DNA of 40,109 bases from Nanoarchaeota archaeon (GTDB lineage Archaea; EX4484-52; LFW-46): assembly GCA_018897155.1 (NCBI GenBank), contig JAHILE010000010.1, forward strand, positions 1 through 40,109. The letters run 5' to 3'. Position 1 is the first letter of the stretch. Every line of letters starts with the position of its first letter. The notes below the pieces were generated by a model. It did no database searches. It saw only the letters and a program-made list of their open reading frames with translations, and was not told the DNA's origin. Below, in pieces: positions 30,154 to 39,814 of this stretch. The position numbers and the translations under genes are program-made.

Positions 30154-31164
30154 ATGTCAAAAAAAGAAATAATGAATGTTGAAGAATTGCCTGATGCAAT
30201 GCCTAAAACATCTGGAAAAAAAGAAATAACTTCAGTTGAAGATTTGCCCGGGGTGGGGCCAAAGACAGCGGAAAAGCTTGCAGAAGCAGGATATGGCGAA
30301 TTAATGTCAATCGCCACGGCAAGTGCAGCAGAAATCGCGGTAATCGCTGATTTAGGCGATGGAACTGCGGCAAAAATAATTCTTGAAGCGCGAAACGCGC
30401 TTAATCTAGGATATGAAACTGGGCTTTCTGCTCTTGAAAAACGTAAAAATGTAGGAAAGCTAAACACGGGAAGCAAAGAATTGAACGCGCTTCTTGGCGG
30501 CGGAATAGAAACGCAGGCAATAACTGAATGCTACGGAGCTTTCGGCTCTGGAAAGACGCAGATGTCGCATCAGCTTTCGGTAAATGCCCAGATGCCAAAA
30601 GACCAAGGCGGACTTGACGGCGGAGTACTTTTCATAGATACTGAAAATACGTTCAGGCCTGAGCGAATTATTCAAATGGCTGAAGCCTCTGGCCTCGACC
30701 CTCAAAAAGTTCTTGCAAACATACATATCGGCAGAGCATATAATTCAGACCACCAAATACTTCTGCTTGAAAAGGCAAAAGACATAATACGGGAAAACAA
30801 TGTAAAGTTAGTGGTTGTTGATTCCATAACTTCGCAATTCCGCTCAGATTATGTCGGCAGAGGAACGCTTGCAAACAGGCAGCAAAAGCTGAACCAGCAC
30901 ATGCATGCGCTGCAGAAGTTCGCGGATACGTTCAATCTCGCAGTTTACATAACTAATCAAGTTATGTCACGTCCGGATATGCTTTTCGGCGATCCAACTG
31001 CGCCGATTGGCGGAAATATTGTCGGCCACCAATCCACATTCAGAATATATTTGCGAAAGAGTAAAGGCGACCTACGCATTGCAAAACTTGTGGACTCGCC
31101 CAACCTCCCTGATGGAGAAGCGATTATCAAAGTCACAACTGAAGGGATTAAAGATAAGGAATAA
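30154..31164 (+). CDS. radA: RadA recombinase
   Basis: 336 residues. It has an N-terminal HhH domain (about 25-85), Walker A GAFGSGKT (128-135), Walker B LVVVDSI, the FRPERI stretch, and the L1/L2 loops with [17 protein letters not shown]. It forms filaments on ssDNA and carries out strand exchange. The N-terminus has a partly repeated unit: residues 3-19 and 22-38 match at 11 of 17 positions (KKEI-x2-VE-x-LP-x3-PKT). A GGTG site precedes the ATG. Confidence 0.97.
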   Translation: MSKKEIMNVEELPDAMPKTSGKKEITSVEDLPGVGPKTAEKLAEAGYGELMSIATASAAEIAVIADLGDGTAAKIILEARNALNLGYETGLSALEKRKNVGKLNTGSKELNALLGGGIETQAITECYGAFGSGKTQMSHQLSVNAQMPKDQGGLDGGVLFIDTENTFRPERIIQMAEASGLDPQKVLANIHIGRAYNSDHQILLLEKAKDIIRENNVKLVVVDSITSQFRSDYVGRGTLANRQQKLNQHMHALQKFADTFNLAVYITNQVMSRPDMLFGDPTAPIGGNIVGHQSTFRIYLRKSKGDLRIAKLVDSPNLPDGEAIIKVTTEGIKDKE

Positions 31165-31213
31165 CAAGAAAGACAGTGGGGTTAGTTAGTGAACTCGTCA
31201 CACATGCAACATA

Positions 31214-31252
31214 AGAATATATATTCCGCCACGCATAAATAAATGCGTGGCG
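31214..31252 (+). promoter_or_regulatory. TATA box with operator-like palindrome
   Basis: A TATA element GAATATATATT (31215-31225) is followed by CGCCACGC (31227-31234), a 10-bp spacer and GCGTGGCG (31245-31252). The predicted transcript start falls inside the repeat, just before ATG 31257. Such placement fits a repressor operator; a hairpin in RNA is less likely if the mRNA starts within it. Confidence 0.5.
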
Positions 31253-31256
31253 TTAT

Positions 31257-31451
31257 ATGAAATTTGAAGAAACAGTCATTCCCGTTATGAAAATAGTCTT
31301 TCTTGCAACAATACTGTATTCCGTAATGCTGTTTATTGCGTCAAAATTTCCGTCAGTCAGTCAGCCGGGGACTATGCTCATAATATCAATTCTTGCATTG
31401 ATTATAACATTCACATTCAGCGCTTTTATGCATGGTAAAGTGAATTATTGA
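31257..31451 (+). CDS. Small two-helix membrane protein
   Basis: 64 residues with two membrane helices (IVFLATILYSVMLFIASKF and MLIISILALIITFTFSAFM) and a short basic end. I recognise no family. It lies 81 bp before the ZIP transporter in the same direction, behind a GC-rich palindrome at its promoter. A metal-related role is possible from context only. Confidence 0.6.
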   Translation: MKFEETVIPVMKIVFLATILYSVMLFIASKFPSVSQPGTMLIISILALIITFTFSAFMHGKVNY

Positions 31452-31532
31452 ATGTTGGAGCTTATTGAAAATCATCAATTGCGTTAAAAATCATTCCGAA
31501 AGAATATAACTGCAAGTGTTCCTGTATTATAT

Positions 31533-32282
31533 ATGGCATCCGAATTAATCAACATCATTATTCTAAGCACTTTAGCAGGATTAGCAACTGGGGTCGGAGG
31601 GCTATTAGCAGTAATCAGAAAGCCCGGGAAAAAATTATTCGGATTCCTGACAGGATTTGCAGCAGGCGTTATGCTCGTTATTTCTTTTATGGGGCTGGTT
31701 ATAGAAGCCTGGAAAGATATAGGGTATTTAATGACTACTCTCGGCTTTGCAATAGGGGCTATAGTGATGTTTTTGCTTGATGTTTACATACCGCATATAC
31801 ACTTTTCAACAAAAGAAACAGGAAAAGTTAATAAAAAATTATTTAAAACAGGCATCTTGATTGCACTGGGCATTACACTCCACAATATTCCTGAAGGTAT
31901 TTCAGTCGGCGCAGGTTATATCCACCTGCCGGAATTTGGCGTGCTGATTGCAATAGCAATTGCTTTGCACAATATCCCTGAGGGAATAGCAACTGCGCTA
32001 CCAATCTATATGAGCGGAGCCTCACGAATAACTGCAGTTAAAATTGCCTTTTTCTCAGGAATGGTTGAACCAATAGGCGCGCTTTTCGCAGGACTATTTC
32101 TTAAAAACTACGTATCGTCGGTGTCTATAGCGCTTGCTTTTGCAGCCGGAGTAATGGTTTTTATAACTCTGGACGAATTGATTCCAAGCACAACTAAAGG
32201 AAGCCATGAACATTCCACGGCACTCGGGATTATCGCAGGAACGGTCTCCACATTTTTATTGCTCGGAATATTCCATATCTGA
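31533..32282 (+). CDS. ZIP-family metal transporter
   Basis: 249 residues, about eight membrane helices. It carries the duplicated ZIP metal-site motif HNIPEG at 117-122 and 146-151, on helices IV and V, plus a His-rich loop (PHIHF) and a C-terminal HEHS. ZIP proteins move zinc, iron or manganese into the cytosol. A TATA-like GAATATAAC near 31501-31509 implies a leaderless start at ATG 31533. Its 3' end overlaps the convergent kinase gene by 27 bases. Confidence 0.93.
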   Translation: MASELINIIILSTLAGLATGVGGLLAVIRKPGKKLFGFLTGFAAGVMLVISFMGLVIEAWKDIGYLMTTLGFAIGAIVMFLLDVYIPHIHFSTKETGKVNKKLFKTGILIALGITLHNIPEGISVGAGYIHLPEFGVLIAIAIALHNIPEGIATALPIYMSGASRITAVKIAFFSGMVEPIGALFAGLFLKNYVSSVSIALAFAAGVMVFITLDELIPSTTKGSHEHSTALGIIAGTVSTFLLLGIFHI

Positions 32283-32789
32283 ATGTATATGAAATGTATG
32301 GCATGTTTTAATTACAGGGACGCGAAATGCTTTATGGCTTAAGTAACTATCTTTTTTTCTCTGAGCTTTTGTATAACGAGTAGGTGTGTCGAGAAAAATG
32401 CTATAATCAATCAATTTTCTTACGCTTTCATTCCATAAGGCTAAATAACTTTCAAGAATGATTATTTTTTTAGAATGTATTATTCGGAATGTTCTTATCC
32501 TGCCGCTGATTTCATAGCCAGGATTTAGCTTTTTATCCTTTGTCATTATTTGAACATCGTTGCCATTTCTTAGTTGGCTAAGGTCGTGTATTAATTGGTC
32601 AAAATCGATAGCATCAGGATGATCCCAATTTCTCATTCCCTGATGAATTGGAACATTCGGTTCAAGTTTCTGGTAATCGTCAAAATGCACAATTTCAATC
32701 AATTCAGGAAATTTGTCAAGAAGACCATAAGCCAATGTAGATTTACCCGAACCAGTTCCACCCGCAATCGCTATTATGTGAGCCATCAT
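32256..32789 (-). CDS. Uridine kinase-like P-loop kinase, short C-terminus
   Basis: 177 residues of the phosphoribulokinase/uridine kinase superfamily. Walker A is GGTGSGKS (10-17), and HFDDYQKL, GMRNWDHPDAIDFDQL and KKIIILESYLALW follow in the family order. The C-terminal end runs to AQRKKDSYLSHKAFRVPVI and then an unusual HTFHIHSDMEYSEQ, where longer relatives usually continue. This tail lies over the 3' end of the ZIP gene, so it may be truncated or shifted. It probably phosphorylates a nucleoside or similar small molecule. Confidence 0.8.
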   Translation of the reverse strand: MMAHIIAIAGGTGSGKSTLAYGLLDKFPELIEIVHFDDYQKLEPNVPIHQGMRNWDHPDAIDFDQLIHDLSQLRNGNDVQIMTKDKKLNPGYEISGRIRTFRIIHSKKIIILESYLALWNESVRKLIDYSIFLDTPTRYTKAQRKKDSYLSHKAFRVPVIKTCHTFHIHSDMEYSEQ

Positions 32790-32876
32790 TAGTTTTATTT
32801 GTTTGGAATATTTTTATAAGAGTAACACAGCACATTCACTAGACATACCACAAGCAATTGCGCATCACAACAAAAC

Positions 32877-34808
32877 TTATCCCGCCAGCACATTCAAATT
32901 ACCCAGCGCAACCGCCTTCAAAACCTTGTCGCCAAGTTCTGATTTTTTCTGGATTTTGACCTGCGCTTTTTTGCCAATTGTTGCAGAAAACAAAAATTCG
33001 TCGCCTTTGTAAATATCGACTTTTGACCCAACATAATTTTCTGGAACAACTATCGAAAGATAGCCGCCTGCTTCAAAAACACTGTATTTGATAGTTTTTT
33101 TCAGCGTTTCTATAATCGGCTCAACTGTCAAAGACATTCCGGTAAGCTTTTCAAGCTCTTTGATATTACTGCCTTCGCGTCCGATTACATATGCCATGTC
33201 TGCCTCCTCCACGCGCAGTATTGCGCGGTTCGCTGAAATGATTTCCACGCGCGGATTGGCAATTCTTTTTTTCAGAATTTCGTAAAGCCGCTCCTCTGCA
33301 AGCTTGTTTATTTTCGAGGTTTCTGCCTTGCTTTTTATCGGTATGACAACTGTCTGCTCGCCGTAAGTGTAGGCCTCAAAAAGCAGCCTGCCTGTCTCAA
33401 AATCAAGAATCTCAATAATGGGCCGCGCTAAATCTGCCTCAGTCATTCCGGTCGGGGTGCGCACATCAAGGTTCAGCGTATAGACCTGCTTTATCTCGCC
33501 GTTTCGAACATATACTATTGTGTCAATTACCTGCGGAATAAGGCCAAGCTCAATTCGCCCGATGAAACGATGAATCGTATCTATTGCCTGCGTTGCGTGA
33601 ATAACACCCAGCATTCCGACTCCTGCAAGCCGCATGTCTGCAAAAATCTTAAAGTCTTTTGTGCTTCTGACTTCATCATATATTGTGAAGTCGGGCCTGA
33701 CAAGAAGGAGTATGTCTGCGGTATTTGCCATGTCGTTATTCAGGGCGCCGTACTGCGTTATTTCCGGACCGACCTGCAAATCGCGTGGATGCTCCATTGT
33801 CTTTACGATTTTTCCTTTTTTCTGGTAAAACTCAGCCATTGCCTGAGCCAAAGTGCTTTTTCCATGTCCCGGAGGCCCGGCAACAATTATGCCTTCCGCA
33901 CGCTCATCAAACCGCTCAAGCAGTTTTTTCGAAAGCTTGTATTTTTCGATATCGACCTTAACAATGGGCCTTACCGCAGTTATTTCCATTTTCTCGGAAA
34001 ATGGATGCCTCGTTATTGCAATGCGGTATTTGCCAAGCTGTATCACTGTCGCCCCGCGCAAATCCATTTCTAAAAGCCCGCCCGAAGTTCTTGATTTTTC
34101 AAAAATTTCATGCGCCATATTTTCAAGAATATCCTCTGTCAATAGTTCGCCGTCGATTTCAATCAGCTTGAATTCACCGGGTTTCCCTCGTTTTGCTTTG
34201 GGAGTGCAGCCCTCCTTAAGATGAACCGACATAGTGTCCGAAGTAAAATAATCCTCAAGGCTCATTCGCTCGATTTCTGCTTTTTTGAAATAAAGCACTT
34301 TGACGCCCTCTGCTTCCGCAACCTTTGCCTGGACCATATCAGCAGTCACAAGAGTCGCTTTTAAGTTGCGCGCAATATCCCTTATCAGCGAGTCTATTCG
34401 GCCTGATTTTGCAAGCTGAATTTCCTCGATTGTCGGCTTTCTGCCGATCGTTGACATAGTAATGCCTTTTTCTTCTGCAAGCTCCCGTATTATTTTCAGC
34501 TCCTCAAGGCCTTCAAAGCCGATGTCTTTTCCGTGATTTGCCTGGTTCTCAAGCTCAGCTATCACGAATTCCGGAACAACGAGCTCGCCTGTGAGCTTTC
34601 CCTCGCGCACAAGGTCGGTTACATTGCCGTTTATTATTGCCGACGTGTCTGGAACGAACTTTTGAACATGTGTTTTTTGTTGATCCGCCCGTTGTTTTTG
34701 CTGATCTGCATTTTGTCTTAGAGCACCATGTTTTTCTGCAGCATTTGCCGCGTTTTTGGAAACAATTATGTTTTCCGTTTCTATCTTCTGTTTTTTTGTG
34801 TTTTTCAT
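32877..34808 (-). CDS. PIN-ATPase-KH protein (PINA type)
   Basis: About 643 residues. A Gln-rich N-terminus (ADQQKQRADQQK) precedes a PIN domain (about 50-170; VPDTSAIINGNV, ENQANHGKDIGFEGLEEL). A VirB11/PilT-type ATPase follows, with Walker A AGPPGHGKST and VIHATQAIDTIHRFIGRIELG, and then a C-terminal KH domain (MAYVIGREGSNIKELEKLTG). This is the architecture of archaeal PINA, a hexameric ATPase described in Sulfolobus as acting on Holliday junctions. The nearby RadA, RPA, HerA and XPD genes agree with a DNA repair role. ATG 34817 is an alternative start. Confidence 0.9.
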   Translation of the reverse strand: MKNTKKQKIETENIIVSKNAANAAEKHGALRQNADQQKQRADQQKTHVQKFVPDTSAIINGNVTDLVREGKLTGELVVPEFVIAELENQANHGKDIGFEGLEELKIIRELAEEKGITMSTIGRKPTIEEIQLAKSGRIDSLIRDIARNLKATLVTADMVQAKVAEAEGVKVLYFKKAEIERMSLEDYFTSDTMSVHLKEGCTPKAKRGKPGEFKLIEIDGELLTEDILENMAHEIFEKSRTSGGLLEMDLRGATVIQLGKYRIAITRHPFSEKMEITAVRPIVKVDIEKYKLSKKLLERFDERAEGIIVAGPPGHGKSTLAQAMAEFYQKKGKIVKTMEHPRDLQVGPEITQYGALNNDMANTADILLLVRPDFTIYDEVRSTKDFKIFADMRLAGVGMLGVIHATQAIDTIHRFIGRIELGLIPQVIDTIVYVRNGEIKQVYTLNLDVRTPTGMTEADLARPIIEILDFETGRLLFEAYTYGEQTVVIPIKSKAETSKINKLAEERLYEILKKRIANPRVEIISANRAILRVEEADMAYVIGREGSNIKELEKLTGMSLTVEPIIETLKKTIKYSVFEAGGYLSIVVPENYVGSKVDIYKGDEFLFSATIGKKAQVKIQKKSELGDKVLKAVALGNLNVLAG

Positions 34809-35006
34809 AAAAATCAATCTTTATATCTCAATTATTTTAGGCAATGAATTTTTGCATTAATCCGCTTAACTTCAATCGCCAATCCATATTATTTTGAAAT
34901 TAGTGTTCTAGATTTATATGGCTAAGTCCGGCTTTATTCTGAATGTTAGTTATATAGGACATACTAAGAAATAGAGAGCGAGGTGCTATTTCGTTTGTTT
35001 TTCCAA
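34809..35006. other. Gap between the PINA-type and L21e genes
   Basis: About 190 AT-rich bases with no gene that I can support. A 17-codon ORF (MAKSGFILNVSY) at about 34919-34972 on plus is probably chance. Confidence 0.4.
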
Positions 35007-35291
35007 TTAAATCGTCTTTAGGTGCTCTCCTGCGGCAATAAGCCATTTTGTCTTTCCGCCATCTTTTATCTCGACAACATAAGACCTTCCGCGCTTCTCG
35101 ATTACTGTGCCAAGAGCCCCATAATATCGTGGGTGCGGTATTCCGTCATGTATGGCTGGGTTAATTCGTATAACGACCTTTGCACCGTGTTTGAATTCCT
35201 TCATTCGCGAGGCTACTGTAACGCGTTTTTCTGCTGCGCCTGACAAAAGCCTTCTTGTCTTGTTCCGAAATCCTGTTGAGCGTCGTGCCAT
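35007..35291 (-). CDS. rpl21e: 50S ribosomal protein L21e
   Basis: 94 residues, the archaeal/eukaryotic L21e with GFRNKTRRLLSG, a central KVVIRINPAIHDGIPHPRYY and GTVIEKRGRSYVVEI. It belongs to the large subunit. The first gene on the minus strand upstream of the PINA-type ATPase, it stands by itself with an AT-rich upstream region; TATTATA-like elements for it and for the divergent helicase lie in 35292-35402. Confidence 0.97.
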   Translation of the reverse strand: MARRSTGFRNKTRRLLSGAAEKRVTVASRMKEFKHGAKVVIRINPAIHDGIPHPRYYGALGTVIEKRGRSYVVEIKDGGKTKWLIAAGEHLKTI

Positions 35292-35402
35292 AAAATATTA
35301 CCTAGCCATTATAGAACTTACATTAATATAAAGGATATATTTTTAAAGGTATCGGCAACGCCAAGAGATTATAAATATAAGCATCCTTTCCGAAAAAAGA
35401 TC

Positions 35403-37301
35403 ATGCATGCTAACCCGCCAAATTCATTTCCATTATTTCCGTTCCCTCAAATCCGCGACGGGCAACGGCAGTTGATGGAAGCGGTGCAAAAAACAGTAAA
35501 GAACAAAAAAATCCTTCTTGCAAACGCCCCCACAGGCATCGGAAAAACCGCAGGCGTGCTTGCCCCTGCTCTTGAATATGCACTTGAAAACGGGCTCACC
35601 ATATTATTTCTTACGCCGCGCCATAGCCAGCATAAGATTGTTGTGGACACTTTACGCGAAATCAAAAAAAAATCAGGAAAAACCATACAGGCCACCGACT
35701 TAATCGGAAAGCGATGGCTTTGCAATCTCGAGGCTGCCCAAGATATGCAGCAAAGCGATTTTGAGGCGCACTGCGCATCAATAAAAAAAGAGGGCACCTG
35801 CCCATACCACAATAACACATATTCCAAAGTGGGTGCACTTTCTGAGAATGCCTTAAAAATGCTTTCAAAGCTGGAAAGCGAAATAATGCATGCAGAAGAG
35901 GCAAAAAAAGCGTGCAAAGGCCTCTGCCCTGCGGACATAATATTCGAATCAGCTAAAGCAGCAAACGTAATTATTGCAGATTACCATCACATTTTTCATC
36001 CGTCTGTCCGTGACGTATTTCTCGCAAAAACCGGAAAATCGCTTGAAAACTGCATAATCATTGTTGATGAGGCGCATAATGCCCCTGCGCGCATCCGTGG
36101 GCTTCTTTCAGCGCAACTGTCCACATTCCAGCTTGAGCGCGCGATAAACGAAGCGGAAGAATTCGGCAACAAAATGCTTGCGGATGACCTTGAATTTATG
36201 CTTAAGGCAATTTCAAAAATGTGCGGCGATAAATTTTCAAGCATAAAATATGCAAATGAAGCATTCGTAAAAAAAGAAGAAATTTCCGCGGTGTTTGAAA
36301 AAGTCGGCGGAAAAGACATATTTCTTAGTTCTATTGAAGAAATTGCAGAACTCGTACGCGAAAAAAGAAAAAAGTCATTCCTCGGCGGAATTGCGTCCTT
36401 TTTTCAAAGCTGGAGCGGCCCGGATATCGGATTTGCAAGAATCATGCGCAAATCAGATGAAAAAAGGGGCGAGTTTCTTGTAAGCTACGACTGCCTTGAC
36501 CCAAGCATTGTCACAAAGCCGCTTTTTGAAGAAACGCATTCAATTGTGCTTATGTCAGGCACTCTTTCGCCAATTGAAATGTATGAAGAGCTTTTCGGGC
36601 TCACATCCATGCGCGCGGAAAAACTTGTCCTGACATCCCCATTCCCTCCTGAAAACCGCCTCTGCATCGTGGTCAAGGATGTAACAACGAAATTCACAAA
36701 ACGCAGTGAAGAAGGCCTGCTTAAAATCGCCGGCAATCTTGTCAAAATCATAAATCGGGCGCGCGGAAACACAGGCGTCTTTTTCCCGAGCTATTCGCTT
36801 CGCGATTCGGTGTTTGAGCTGATAGAGCGCTCTATTGAAAAGCCCGCGCTTCTTGAATATCCGAACATGTCAAAGGAAGAAAAACAGAATCTCTACAAGA
36901 AATTTGTGAACGCCGCAAACAATTTCAGGGGTGCTGCTCTCTTAGGAGTAATTGGCGGAAACTTCAATGAAGGCGTTGATTTCCCTGGAAAAATAATGAA
37001 CACAGTTGTGATTGTCGGGCTCCCGCTTGAACGGCCGGATCTTCTTACTGAGGCGCTGATAAGCTACTATGATTTTAAGTTTAACAAAGGCTGGGACTAC
37101 GGATATTCATATCCGGCAATAACCAAAGCCGTGCAAACCGCAGGCAGAGTTATACGTTCAGAAACAGACCGCGGGATAATCGTTTTTATGGACGAGCGCT
37201 ATCTCTGGCAAAATTACAGGAAAGTGCTTCCGCCTGACATGGATCTTAAAATCAGCACAGACATTGGAAAAGAAGTTGAGGAATTCTTTAAGAAAACATG
37301 A
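35403..37301 (+). CDS. XPD/DinG-type superfamily 2 helicase
   Basis: 632 residues. Walker A NAPTGIGKT (41-49), DEAH box (222-225), LMSGTLSP and the C-terminal Q-TAGRVIRS-like QTAGRVIRSETDRG place it among XPD/DinG 5'-3' DNA helicases. Cys107, Cys124, Cys133, Cys171 and Cys175 lie in the stretch that holds the 4Fe-4S cluster; four of these probably bind it. TTATAAATATAAG upstream is a TATA element. It works in nucleotide excision or replication-linked repair. Confidence 0.93.
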   Translation: MHANPPNSFPLFPFPQIRDGQRQLMEAVQKTVKNKKILLANAPTGIGKTAGVLAPALEYALENGLTILFLTPRHSQHKIVVDTLREIKKKSGKTIQATDLIGKRWLCNLEAAQDMQQSDFEAHCASIKKEGTCPYHNNTYSKVGALSENALKMLSKLESEIMHAEEAKKACKGLCPADIIFESAKAANVIIADYHHIFHPSVRDVFLAKTGKSLENCIIIVDEAHNAPARIRGLLSAQLSTFQLERAINEAEEFGNKMLADDLEFMLKAISKMCGDKFSSIKYANEAFVKKEEISAVFEKVGGKDIFLSSIEEIAELVREKRKKSFLGGIASFFQSWSGPDIGFARIMRKSDEKRGEFLVSYDCLDPSIVTKPLFEETHSIVLMSGTLSPIEMYEELFGLTSMRAEKLVLTSPFPPENRLCIVVKDVTTKFTKRSEEGLLKIAGNLVKIINRARGNTGVFFPSYSLRDSVFELIERSIEKPALLEYPNMSKEEKQNLYKKFVNAANNFRGAALLGVIGGNFNEGVDFPGKIMNTVVIVGLPLERPDLLTEALISYYDFKFNKGWDYGYSYPAITKAVQTAGRVIRSETDRGIIVFMDERYLWQNYRKVLPPDMDLKISTDIGKEVEEFFKKT

Positions 37302-37413
37302 TATAACTGATTGCGTTTTATTGAAATCGATTGCGTGCGACAATCCCATTAATACCGAAGCCTTAATTTTTAAACAATGCAAATTTTAAGACCTTAGACC
37401 AAACATCCAAAGC

Positions 37414-37671
37414 TTGATAAAAATCTCAAACTACAAAATCCGCGGAAAAAATACGCAGGGCTTCTTGAAAAGAATCTCAACCCAAAAATTTCAGGACTTT
37501 TTGAGTAAATATGGAATTAAAAGCAAGTCTCTTGAAGACGTTTATTCTGAGGATTATCGCGCATTTAACCTTCTTGTAACCGATAATGAAAGAAAAACAC
37601 AACAAAAGCAATTTCTATTTTCTCGCATAATTTGGAATTTGGACAAAGTTTACGCAAAATGCTTGGGGTAA
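37414..37671 (+). CDS. Hypothetical small basic protein
   Basis: 85 residues from TTG 37414, with KISNYKIRGKNTQGFLKRIS, SLEDVYSEDYRAFNLLVTD and a basic C-terminal half (NERKTQQKQFLFSRIIWN). I recognise no family and no ATG is in frame at the start. AATTTTAAG about 25 bp upstream could be a weak TATA element. It might be a fragment. Confidence 0.4.
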   Translation: MIKISNYKIRGKNTQGFLKRISTQKFQDFLSKYGIKSKSLEDVYSEDYRAFNLLVTDNERKTQQKQFLFSRIIWNLDKVYAKCLG

Positions 37672-37710
37672 TAATTTGATTTTTCGAGCAAGCCACTAAT
37701 TTCGCCAACC

Positions 37711-37914
37711 TCAAATCTTGCTCGCAAGGCGTATGTCTTCCGCTTTTATCGTTTTTCTTTTTGCATGCGCAGCCATTGTCGTTGCCTGCTTTGAGATGTC
37801 AACCGCAATCTCTTCAAGAATGCCTGCAAGCTCCTCTGCGGCTTCTTTTGAAACCCTTCCGCCGCCGCCTTTTTTTATCAGGCGCTCGCATGCTGAAATA
37901 GAAAGCTCGACCAT
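37711..37914 (-). CDS. Archaeal histone (HMf type)
   Basis: 67 residues with one histone fold. The core is clear: ACERLIKKGGGGRVSKEAAEEL, LEEIAVDISKQATTMA and AAHAKRKTIKAEDIRLA, closing just after the third helix, so there is no tail. It dimerises and wraps DNA. The ATG at 37914 is preferred over 37920 by alignment with typical histones (MVELSISACERL). Confidence 0.95.
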   Translation of the reverse strand: MVELSISACERLIKKGGGGRVSKEAAEELAGILEEIAVDISKQATTMAAHAKRKTIKAEDIRLASKI

Positions 37915-37988
37915 AAGCATTATATGATGCGCGGATTTTAAAAGCTTGTTTTGGCAAGTGTGCCTTTGCCATTATCTGCCGGCAACAC

Positions 37989-38285
37989 TCAGGATTTTTT
38001 GCCAAAAAGTTTCTTGAACACGCCGGTATCAATATTGACTTCGATTCTGCTCTGTCCGCCTTTTTTGCGCGCCAATAGCGACAGCCCTGCTTTCAGAAGC
38101 TCCGGAGTTGTAAGGACTTTTTTAATGTCGTTGATTTTCACATTGACAGAAAGCAACTCTCCCTTGTTTTTCAGGCTTACGCTAATTGCGCGCGAGCCGT
38201 CAAGAATAATATCCGCCGCAACATCATGCTTTTTTGCAAGCCGCTGCAGGTTGCTGAAAACTTTTTCAAAGCCGTCTTTAGACAT
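37989..38285 (-). CDS. Hypothetical protein near histone gene
   Basis: 98 residues, alpha/beta: FEKVFSNLQRLAKKHDV, then a strand pair (ADIILDGSRAISVSL and ELLSVNVKI), LTTPELLKAGLSLLARKKGG and a closing strand RIEVNIDTGVF. I recognise no family. The gene lies upstream of the histone on the same strand and shares a 92-bp spacer with the HerA-like gene that diverges from it. Confidence 0.6.
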   Translation of the reverse strand: MSKDGFEKVFSNLQRLAKKHDVAADIILDGSRAISVSLKNKGELLSVNVKINDIKKVLTTPELLKAGLSLLARKKGGQSRIEVNIDTGVFKKLFGKKS

Positions 38286-38377
38286 ATTTATCTAATATAT
38301 ACTTTCAGCCCCAAACATATATATCTGCACATAGGTGCCAAGCTTTTAAATCCAGAGAAATTGGGGAATGATTCAAA

Positions 38378-39814
38378 ATGCGCGAAATGCACAACATCGT
38401 TGTCGGTAGGGATGAAACGGATTTCAATAAATTTGGCGAACGAGGAACCGGCATCATAGGCAAGCATTTCGTCGGCGAAAAAAAAGAGGCGCATCTTACC
38501 AACTATGTCCGGATGGATTTTGCGCGGCCGCACATTATCGGAATTTTCGGAAAACGTGGCACTGGAAAAAGCTTTACAATGGGCGTTCTTGCAGAAGAAA
38601 TTGCTCTTCTTGAAGATGATGTACGCAAAAACCTTTCGTGCATCATAGTTGATGCAATGGGCATTTTCTGGTCTATGAAAAACCCCAACGACCGCGACAT
38701 GAGCATGTTCGCCAACTGGAACACAAAACCCCAAAGGTTCGCAATAAATCTCGTAATACCGCGCGGGCAGATAAAGAACTTCGCGGAAAATGACATTCCT
38801 TTTGATGCTGTTTTTTCTCTTAATCCCGCGGAGCTTTCGGCAGAAGACTGGGCGCTTACATTTAATATAAATCTTGATTCCGAAATGGGCATTCTTTTGC
38901 AAAAGGCGCTTAAGCGCGTAAAAAAGCGCGGTGATTTTTCTCTAGAAGATCTTGCAGTTGATGTGAAAAATGAAAACGGCCCGGATCACCTGAAAGACGC
39001 GCTGATAAATCGGCTCGCAGTGGCATCAGAATGGGGTATATTTGAGCAGGAATCAGTAATTTCAAAGCGCAGCAAACAAAAAATATCTGAAGAAGAACTG
39101 CTGAAGCGCGACTTAGAATACATTAATCCGCCGGCCAAAAACGATGCTAAAGAAAAACCCCCATATCTCTTTAGCGGCTCAAGCGAAATACAAAAAAAGT
39201 CTGACTATAGAAGCTATTCATCTCTTCTTGATTGCATTATTCCTGGAAAAATAACTGTTGTCGACCTGAGCCTTCTTGGCGACTGGTCGGTGCGCGCCCT
39301 TGTTGTCGGACTGCTATCAAAAAAAGTCCTTGAAGCGCGAATGGAATCAAGGCGCATAGAAGAAATGGAAGCTGTAGAAGGCATTTCAAAATCATCAAAA
39401 ACCCCGATGACCTGGATAATGATTGATGAGGCTCACCAGTTCCTTCCTGCAAATGGAGAAACGCCGGCAACTGCACCGCTACTTCGATGCGTAAAAATCG
39501 GAAGAGAGCCAGGAGTATCTATGGTCTTTATTACACAGCAGCCAAACAAGCTGCATGAAACTGCGATTTCGCAGTGCGACTTGATTATCGCCCACAGGCT
39601 TACTGCAAAACAGGATATTGATGCATTACGCAACATCATGCAAACCTACCTAAAATATGACCTTCAGGAATATATTGATGCGCTCCCACGGGTAAAGGGT
39701 GCGGCAATAATTCTTGATGACAATTCTGAGCGAATCTACGCAGTAAGAATCAGGCCAAGACTAAGCTGGCATGCAGGAGGAAGCCCGAACGCGATAAAGG
39801 AAAATGTGAAATAA
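38378..39814 (+). CDS. HerA-type ATPase
   Basis: 478 residues of the HerA/FtsK superfamily. It has an N-terminal beta region (about 1-48), Walker A GKRGTGKS (58-65), IIVDAMGIFWS, a Walker B WIMIDEAHQF, and a C-terminal FITQQPNKLHETAISQCD with the arginine-finger region. HerA is a hexameric pump that works with NurA in end resection; no NurA gene is beside it. AGCTTTTAAATC about 30 bp upstream is its TATA element. Confidence 0.88.
   Translation: MREMHNIVVGRDETDFNKFGERGTGIIGKHFVGEKKEAHLTNYVRMDFARPHIIGIFGKRGTGKSFTMGVLAEEIALLEDDVRKNLSCIIVDAMGIFWSMKNPNDRDMSMFANWNTKPQRFAINLVIPRGQIKNFAENDIPFDAVFSLNPAELSAEDWALTFNINLDSEMGILLQKALKRVKKRGDFSLEDLAVDVKNENGPDHLKDALINRLAVASEWGIFEQESVISKRSKQKISEEELLKRDLEYINPPAKNDAKEKPPYLFSGSSEIQKKSDYRSYSSLLDCIIPGKITVVDLSLLGDWSVRALVVGLLSKKVLEARMESRRIEEMEAVEGISKSSKTPMTWIMIDEAHQFLPANGETPATAPLLRCVKIGREPGVSMVFITQQPNKLHETAISQCDLIIAHRLTAKQDIDALRNIMQTYLKYDLQEYIDALPRVKGAAIILDDNSERIYAVRIRPRLSWHAGGSPNAIKENVK

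Noticed and set aside
34680-34745. Repeat ADQQKQRADQQK in the PINA-type N-terminus as a functional repeat
   Set aside because: It is a short low-complexity stretch ahead of the PIN domain, with no sign of conservation that I can judge.
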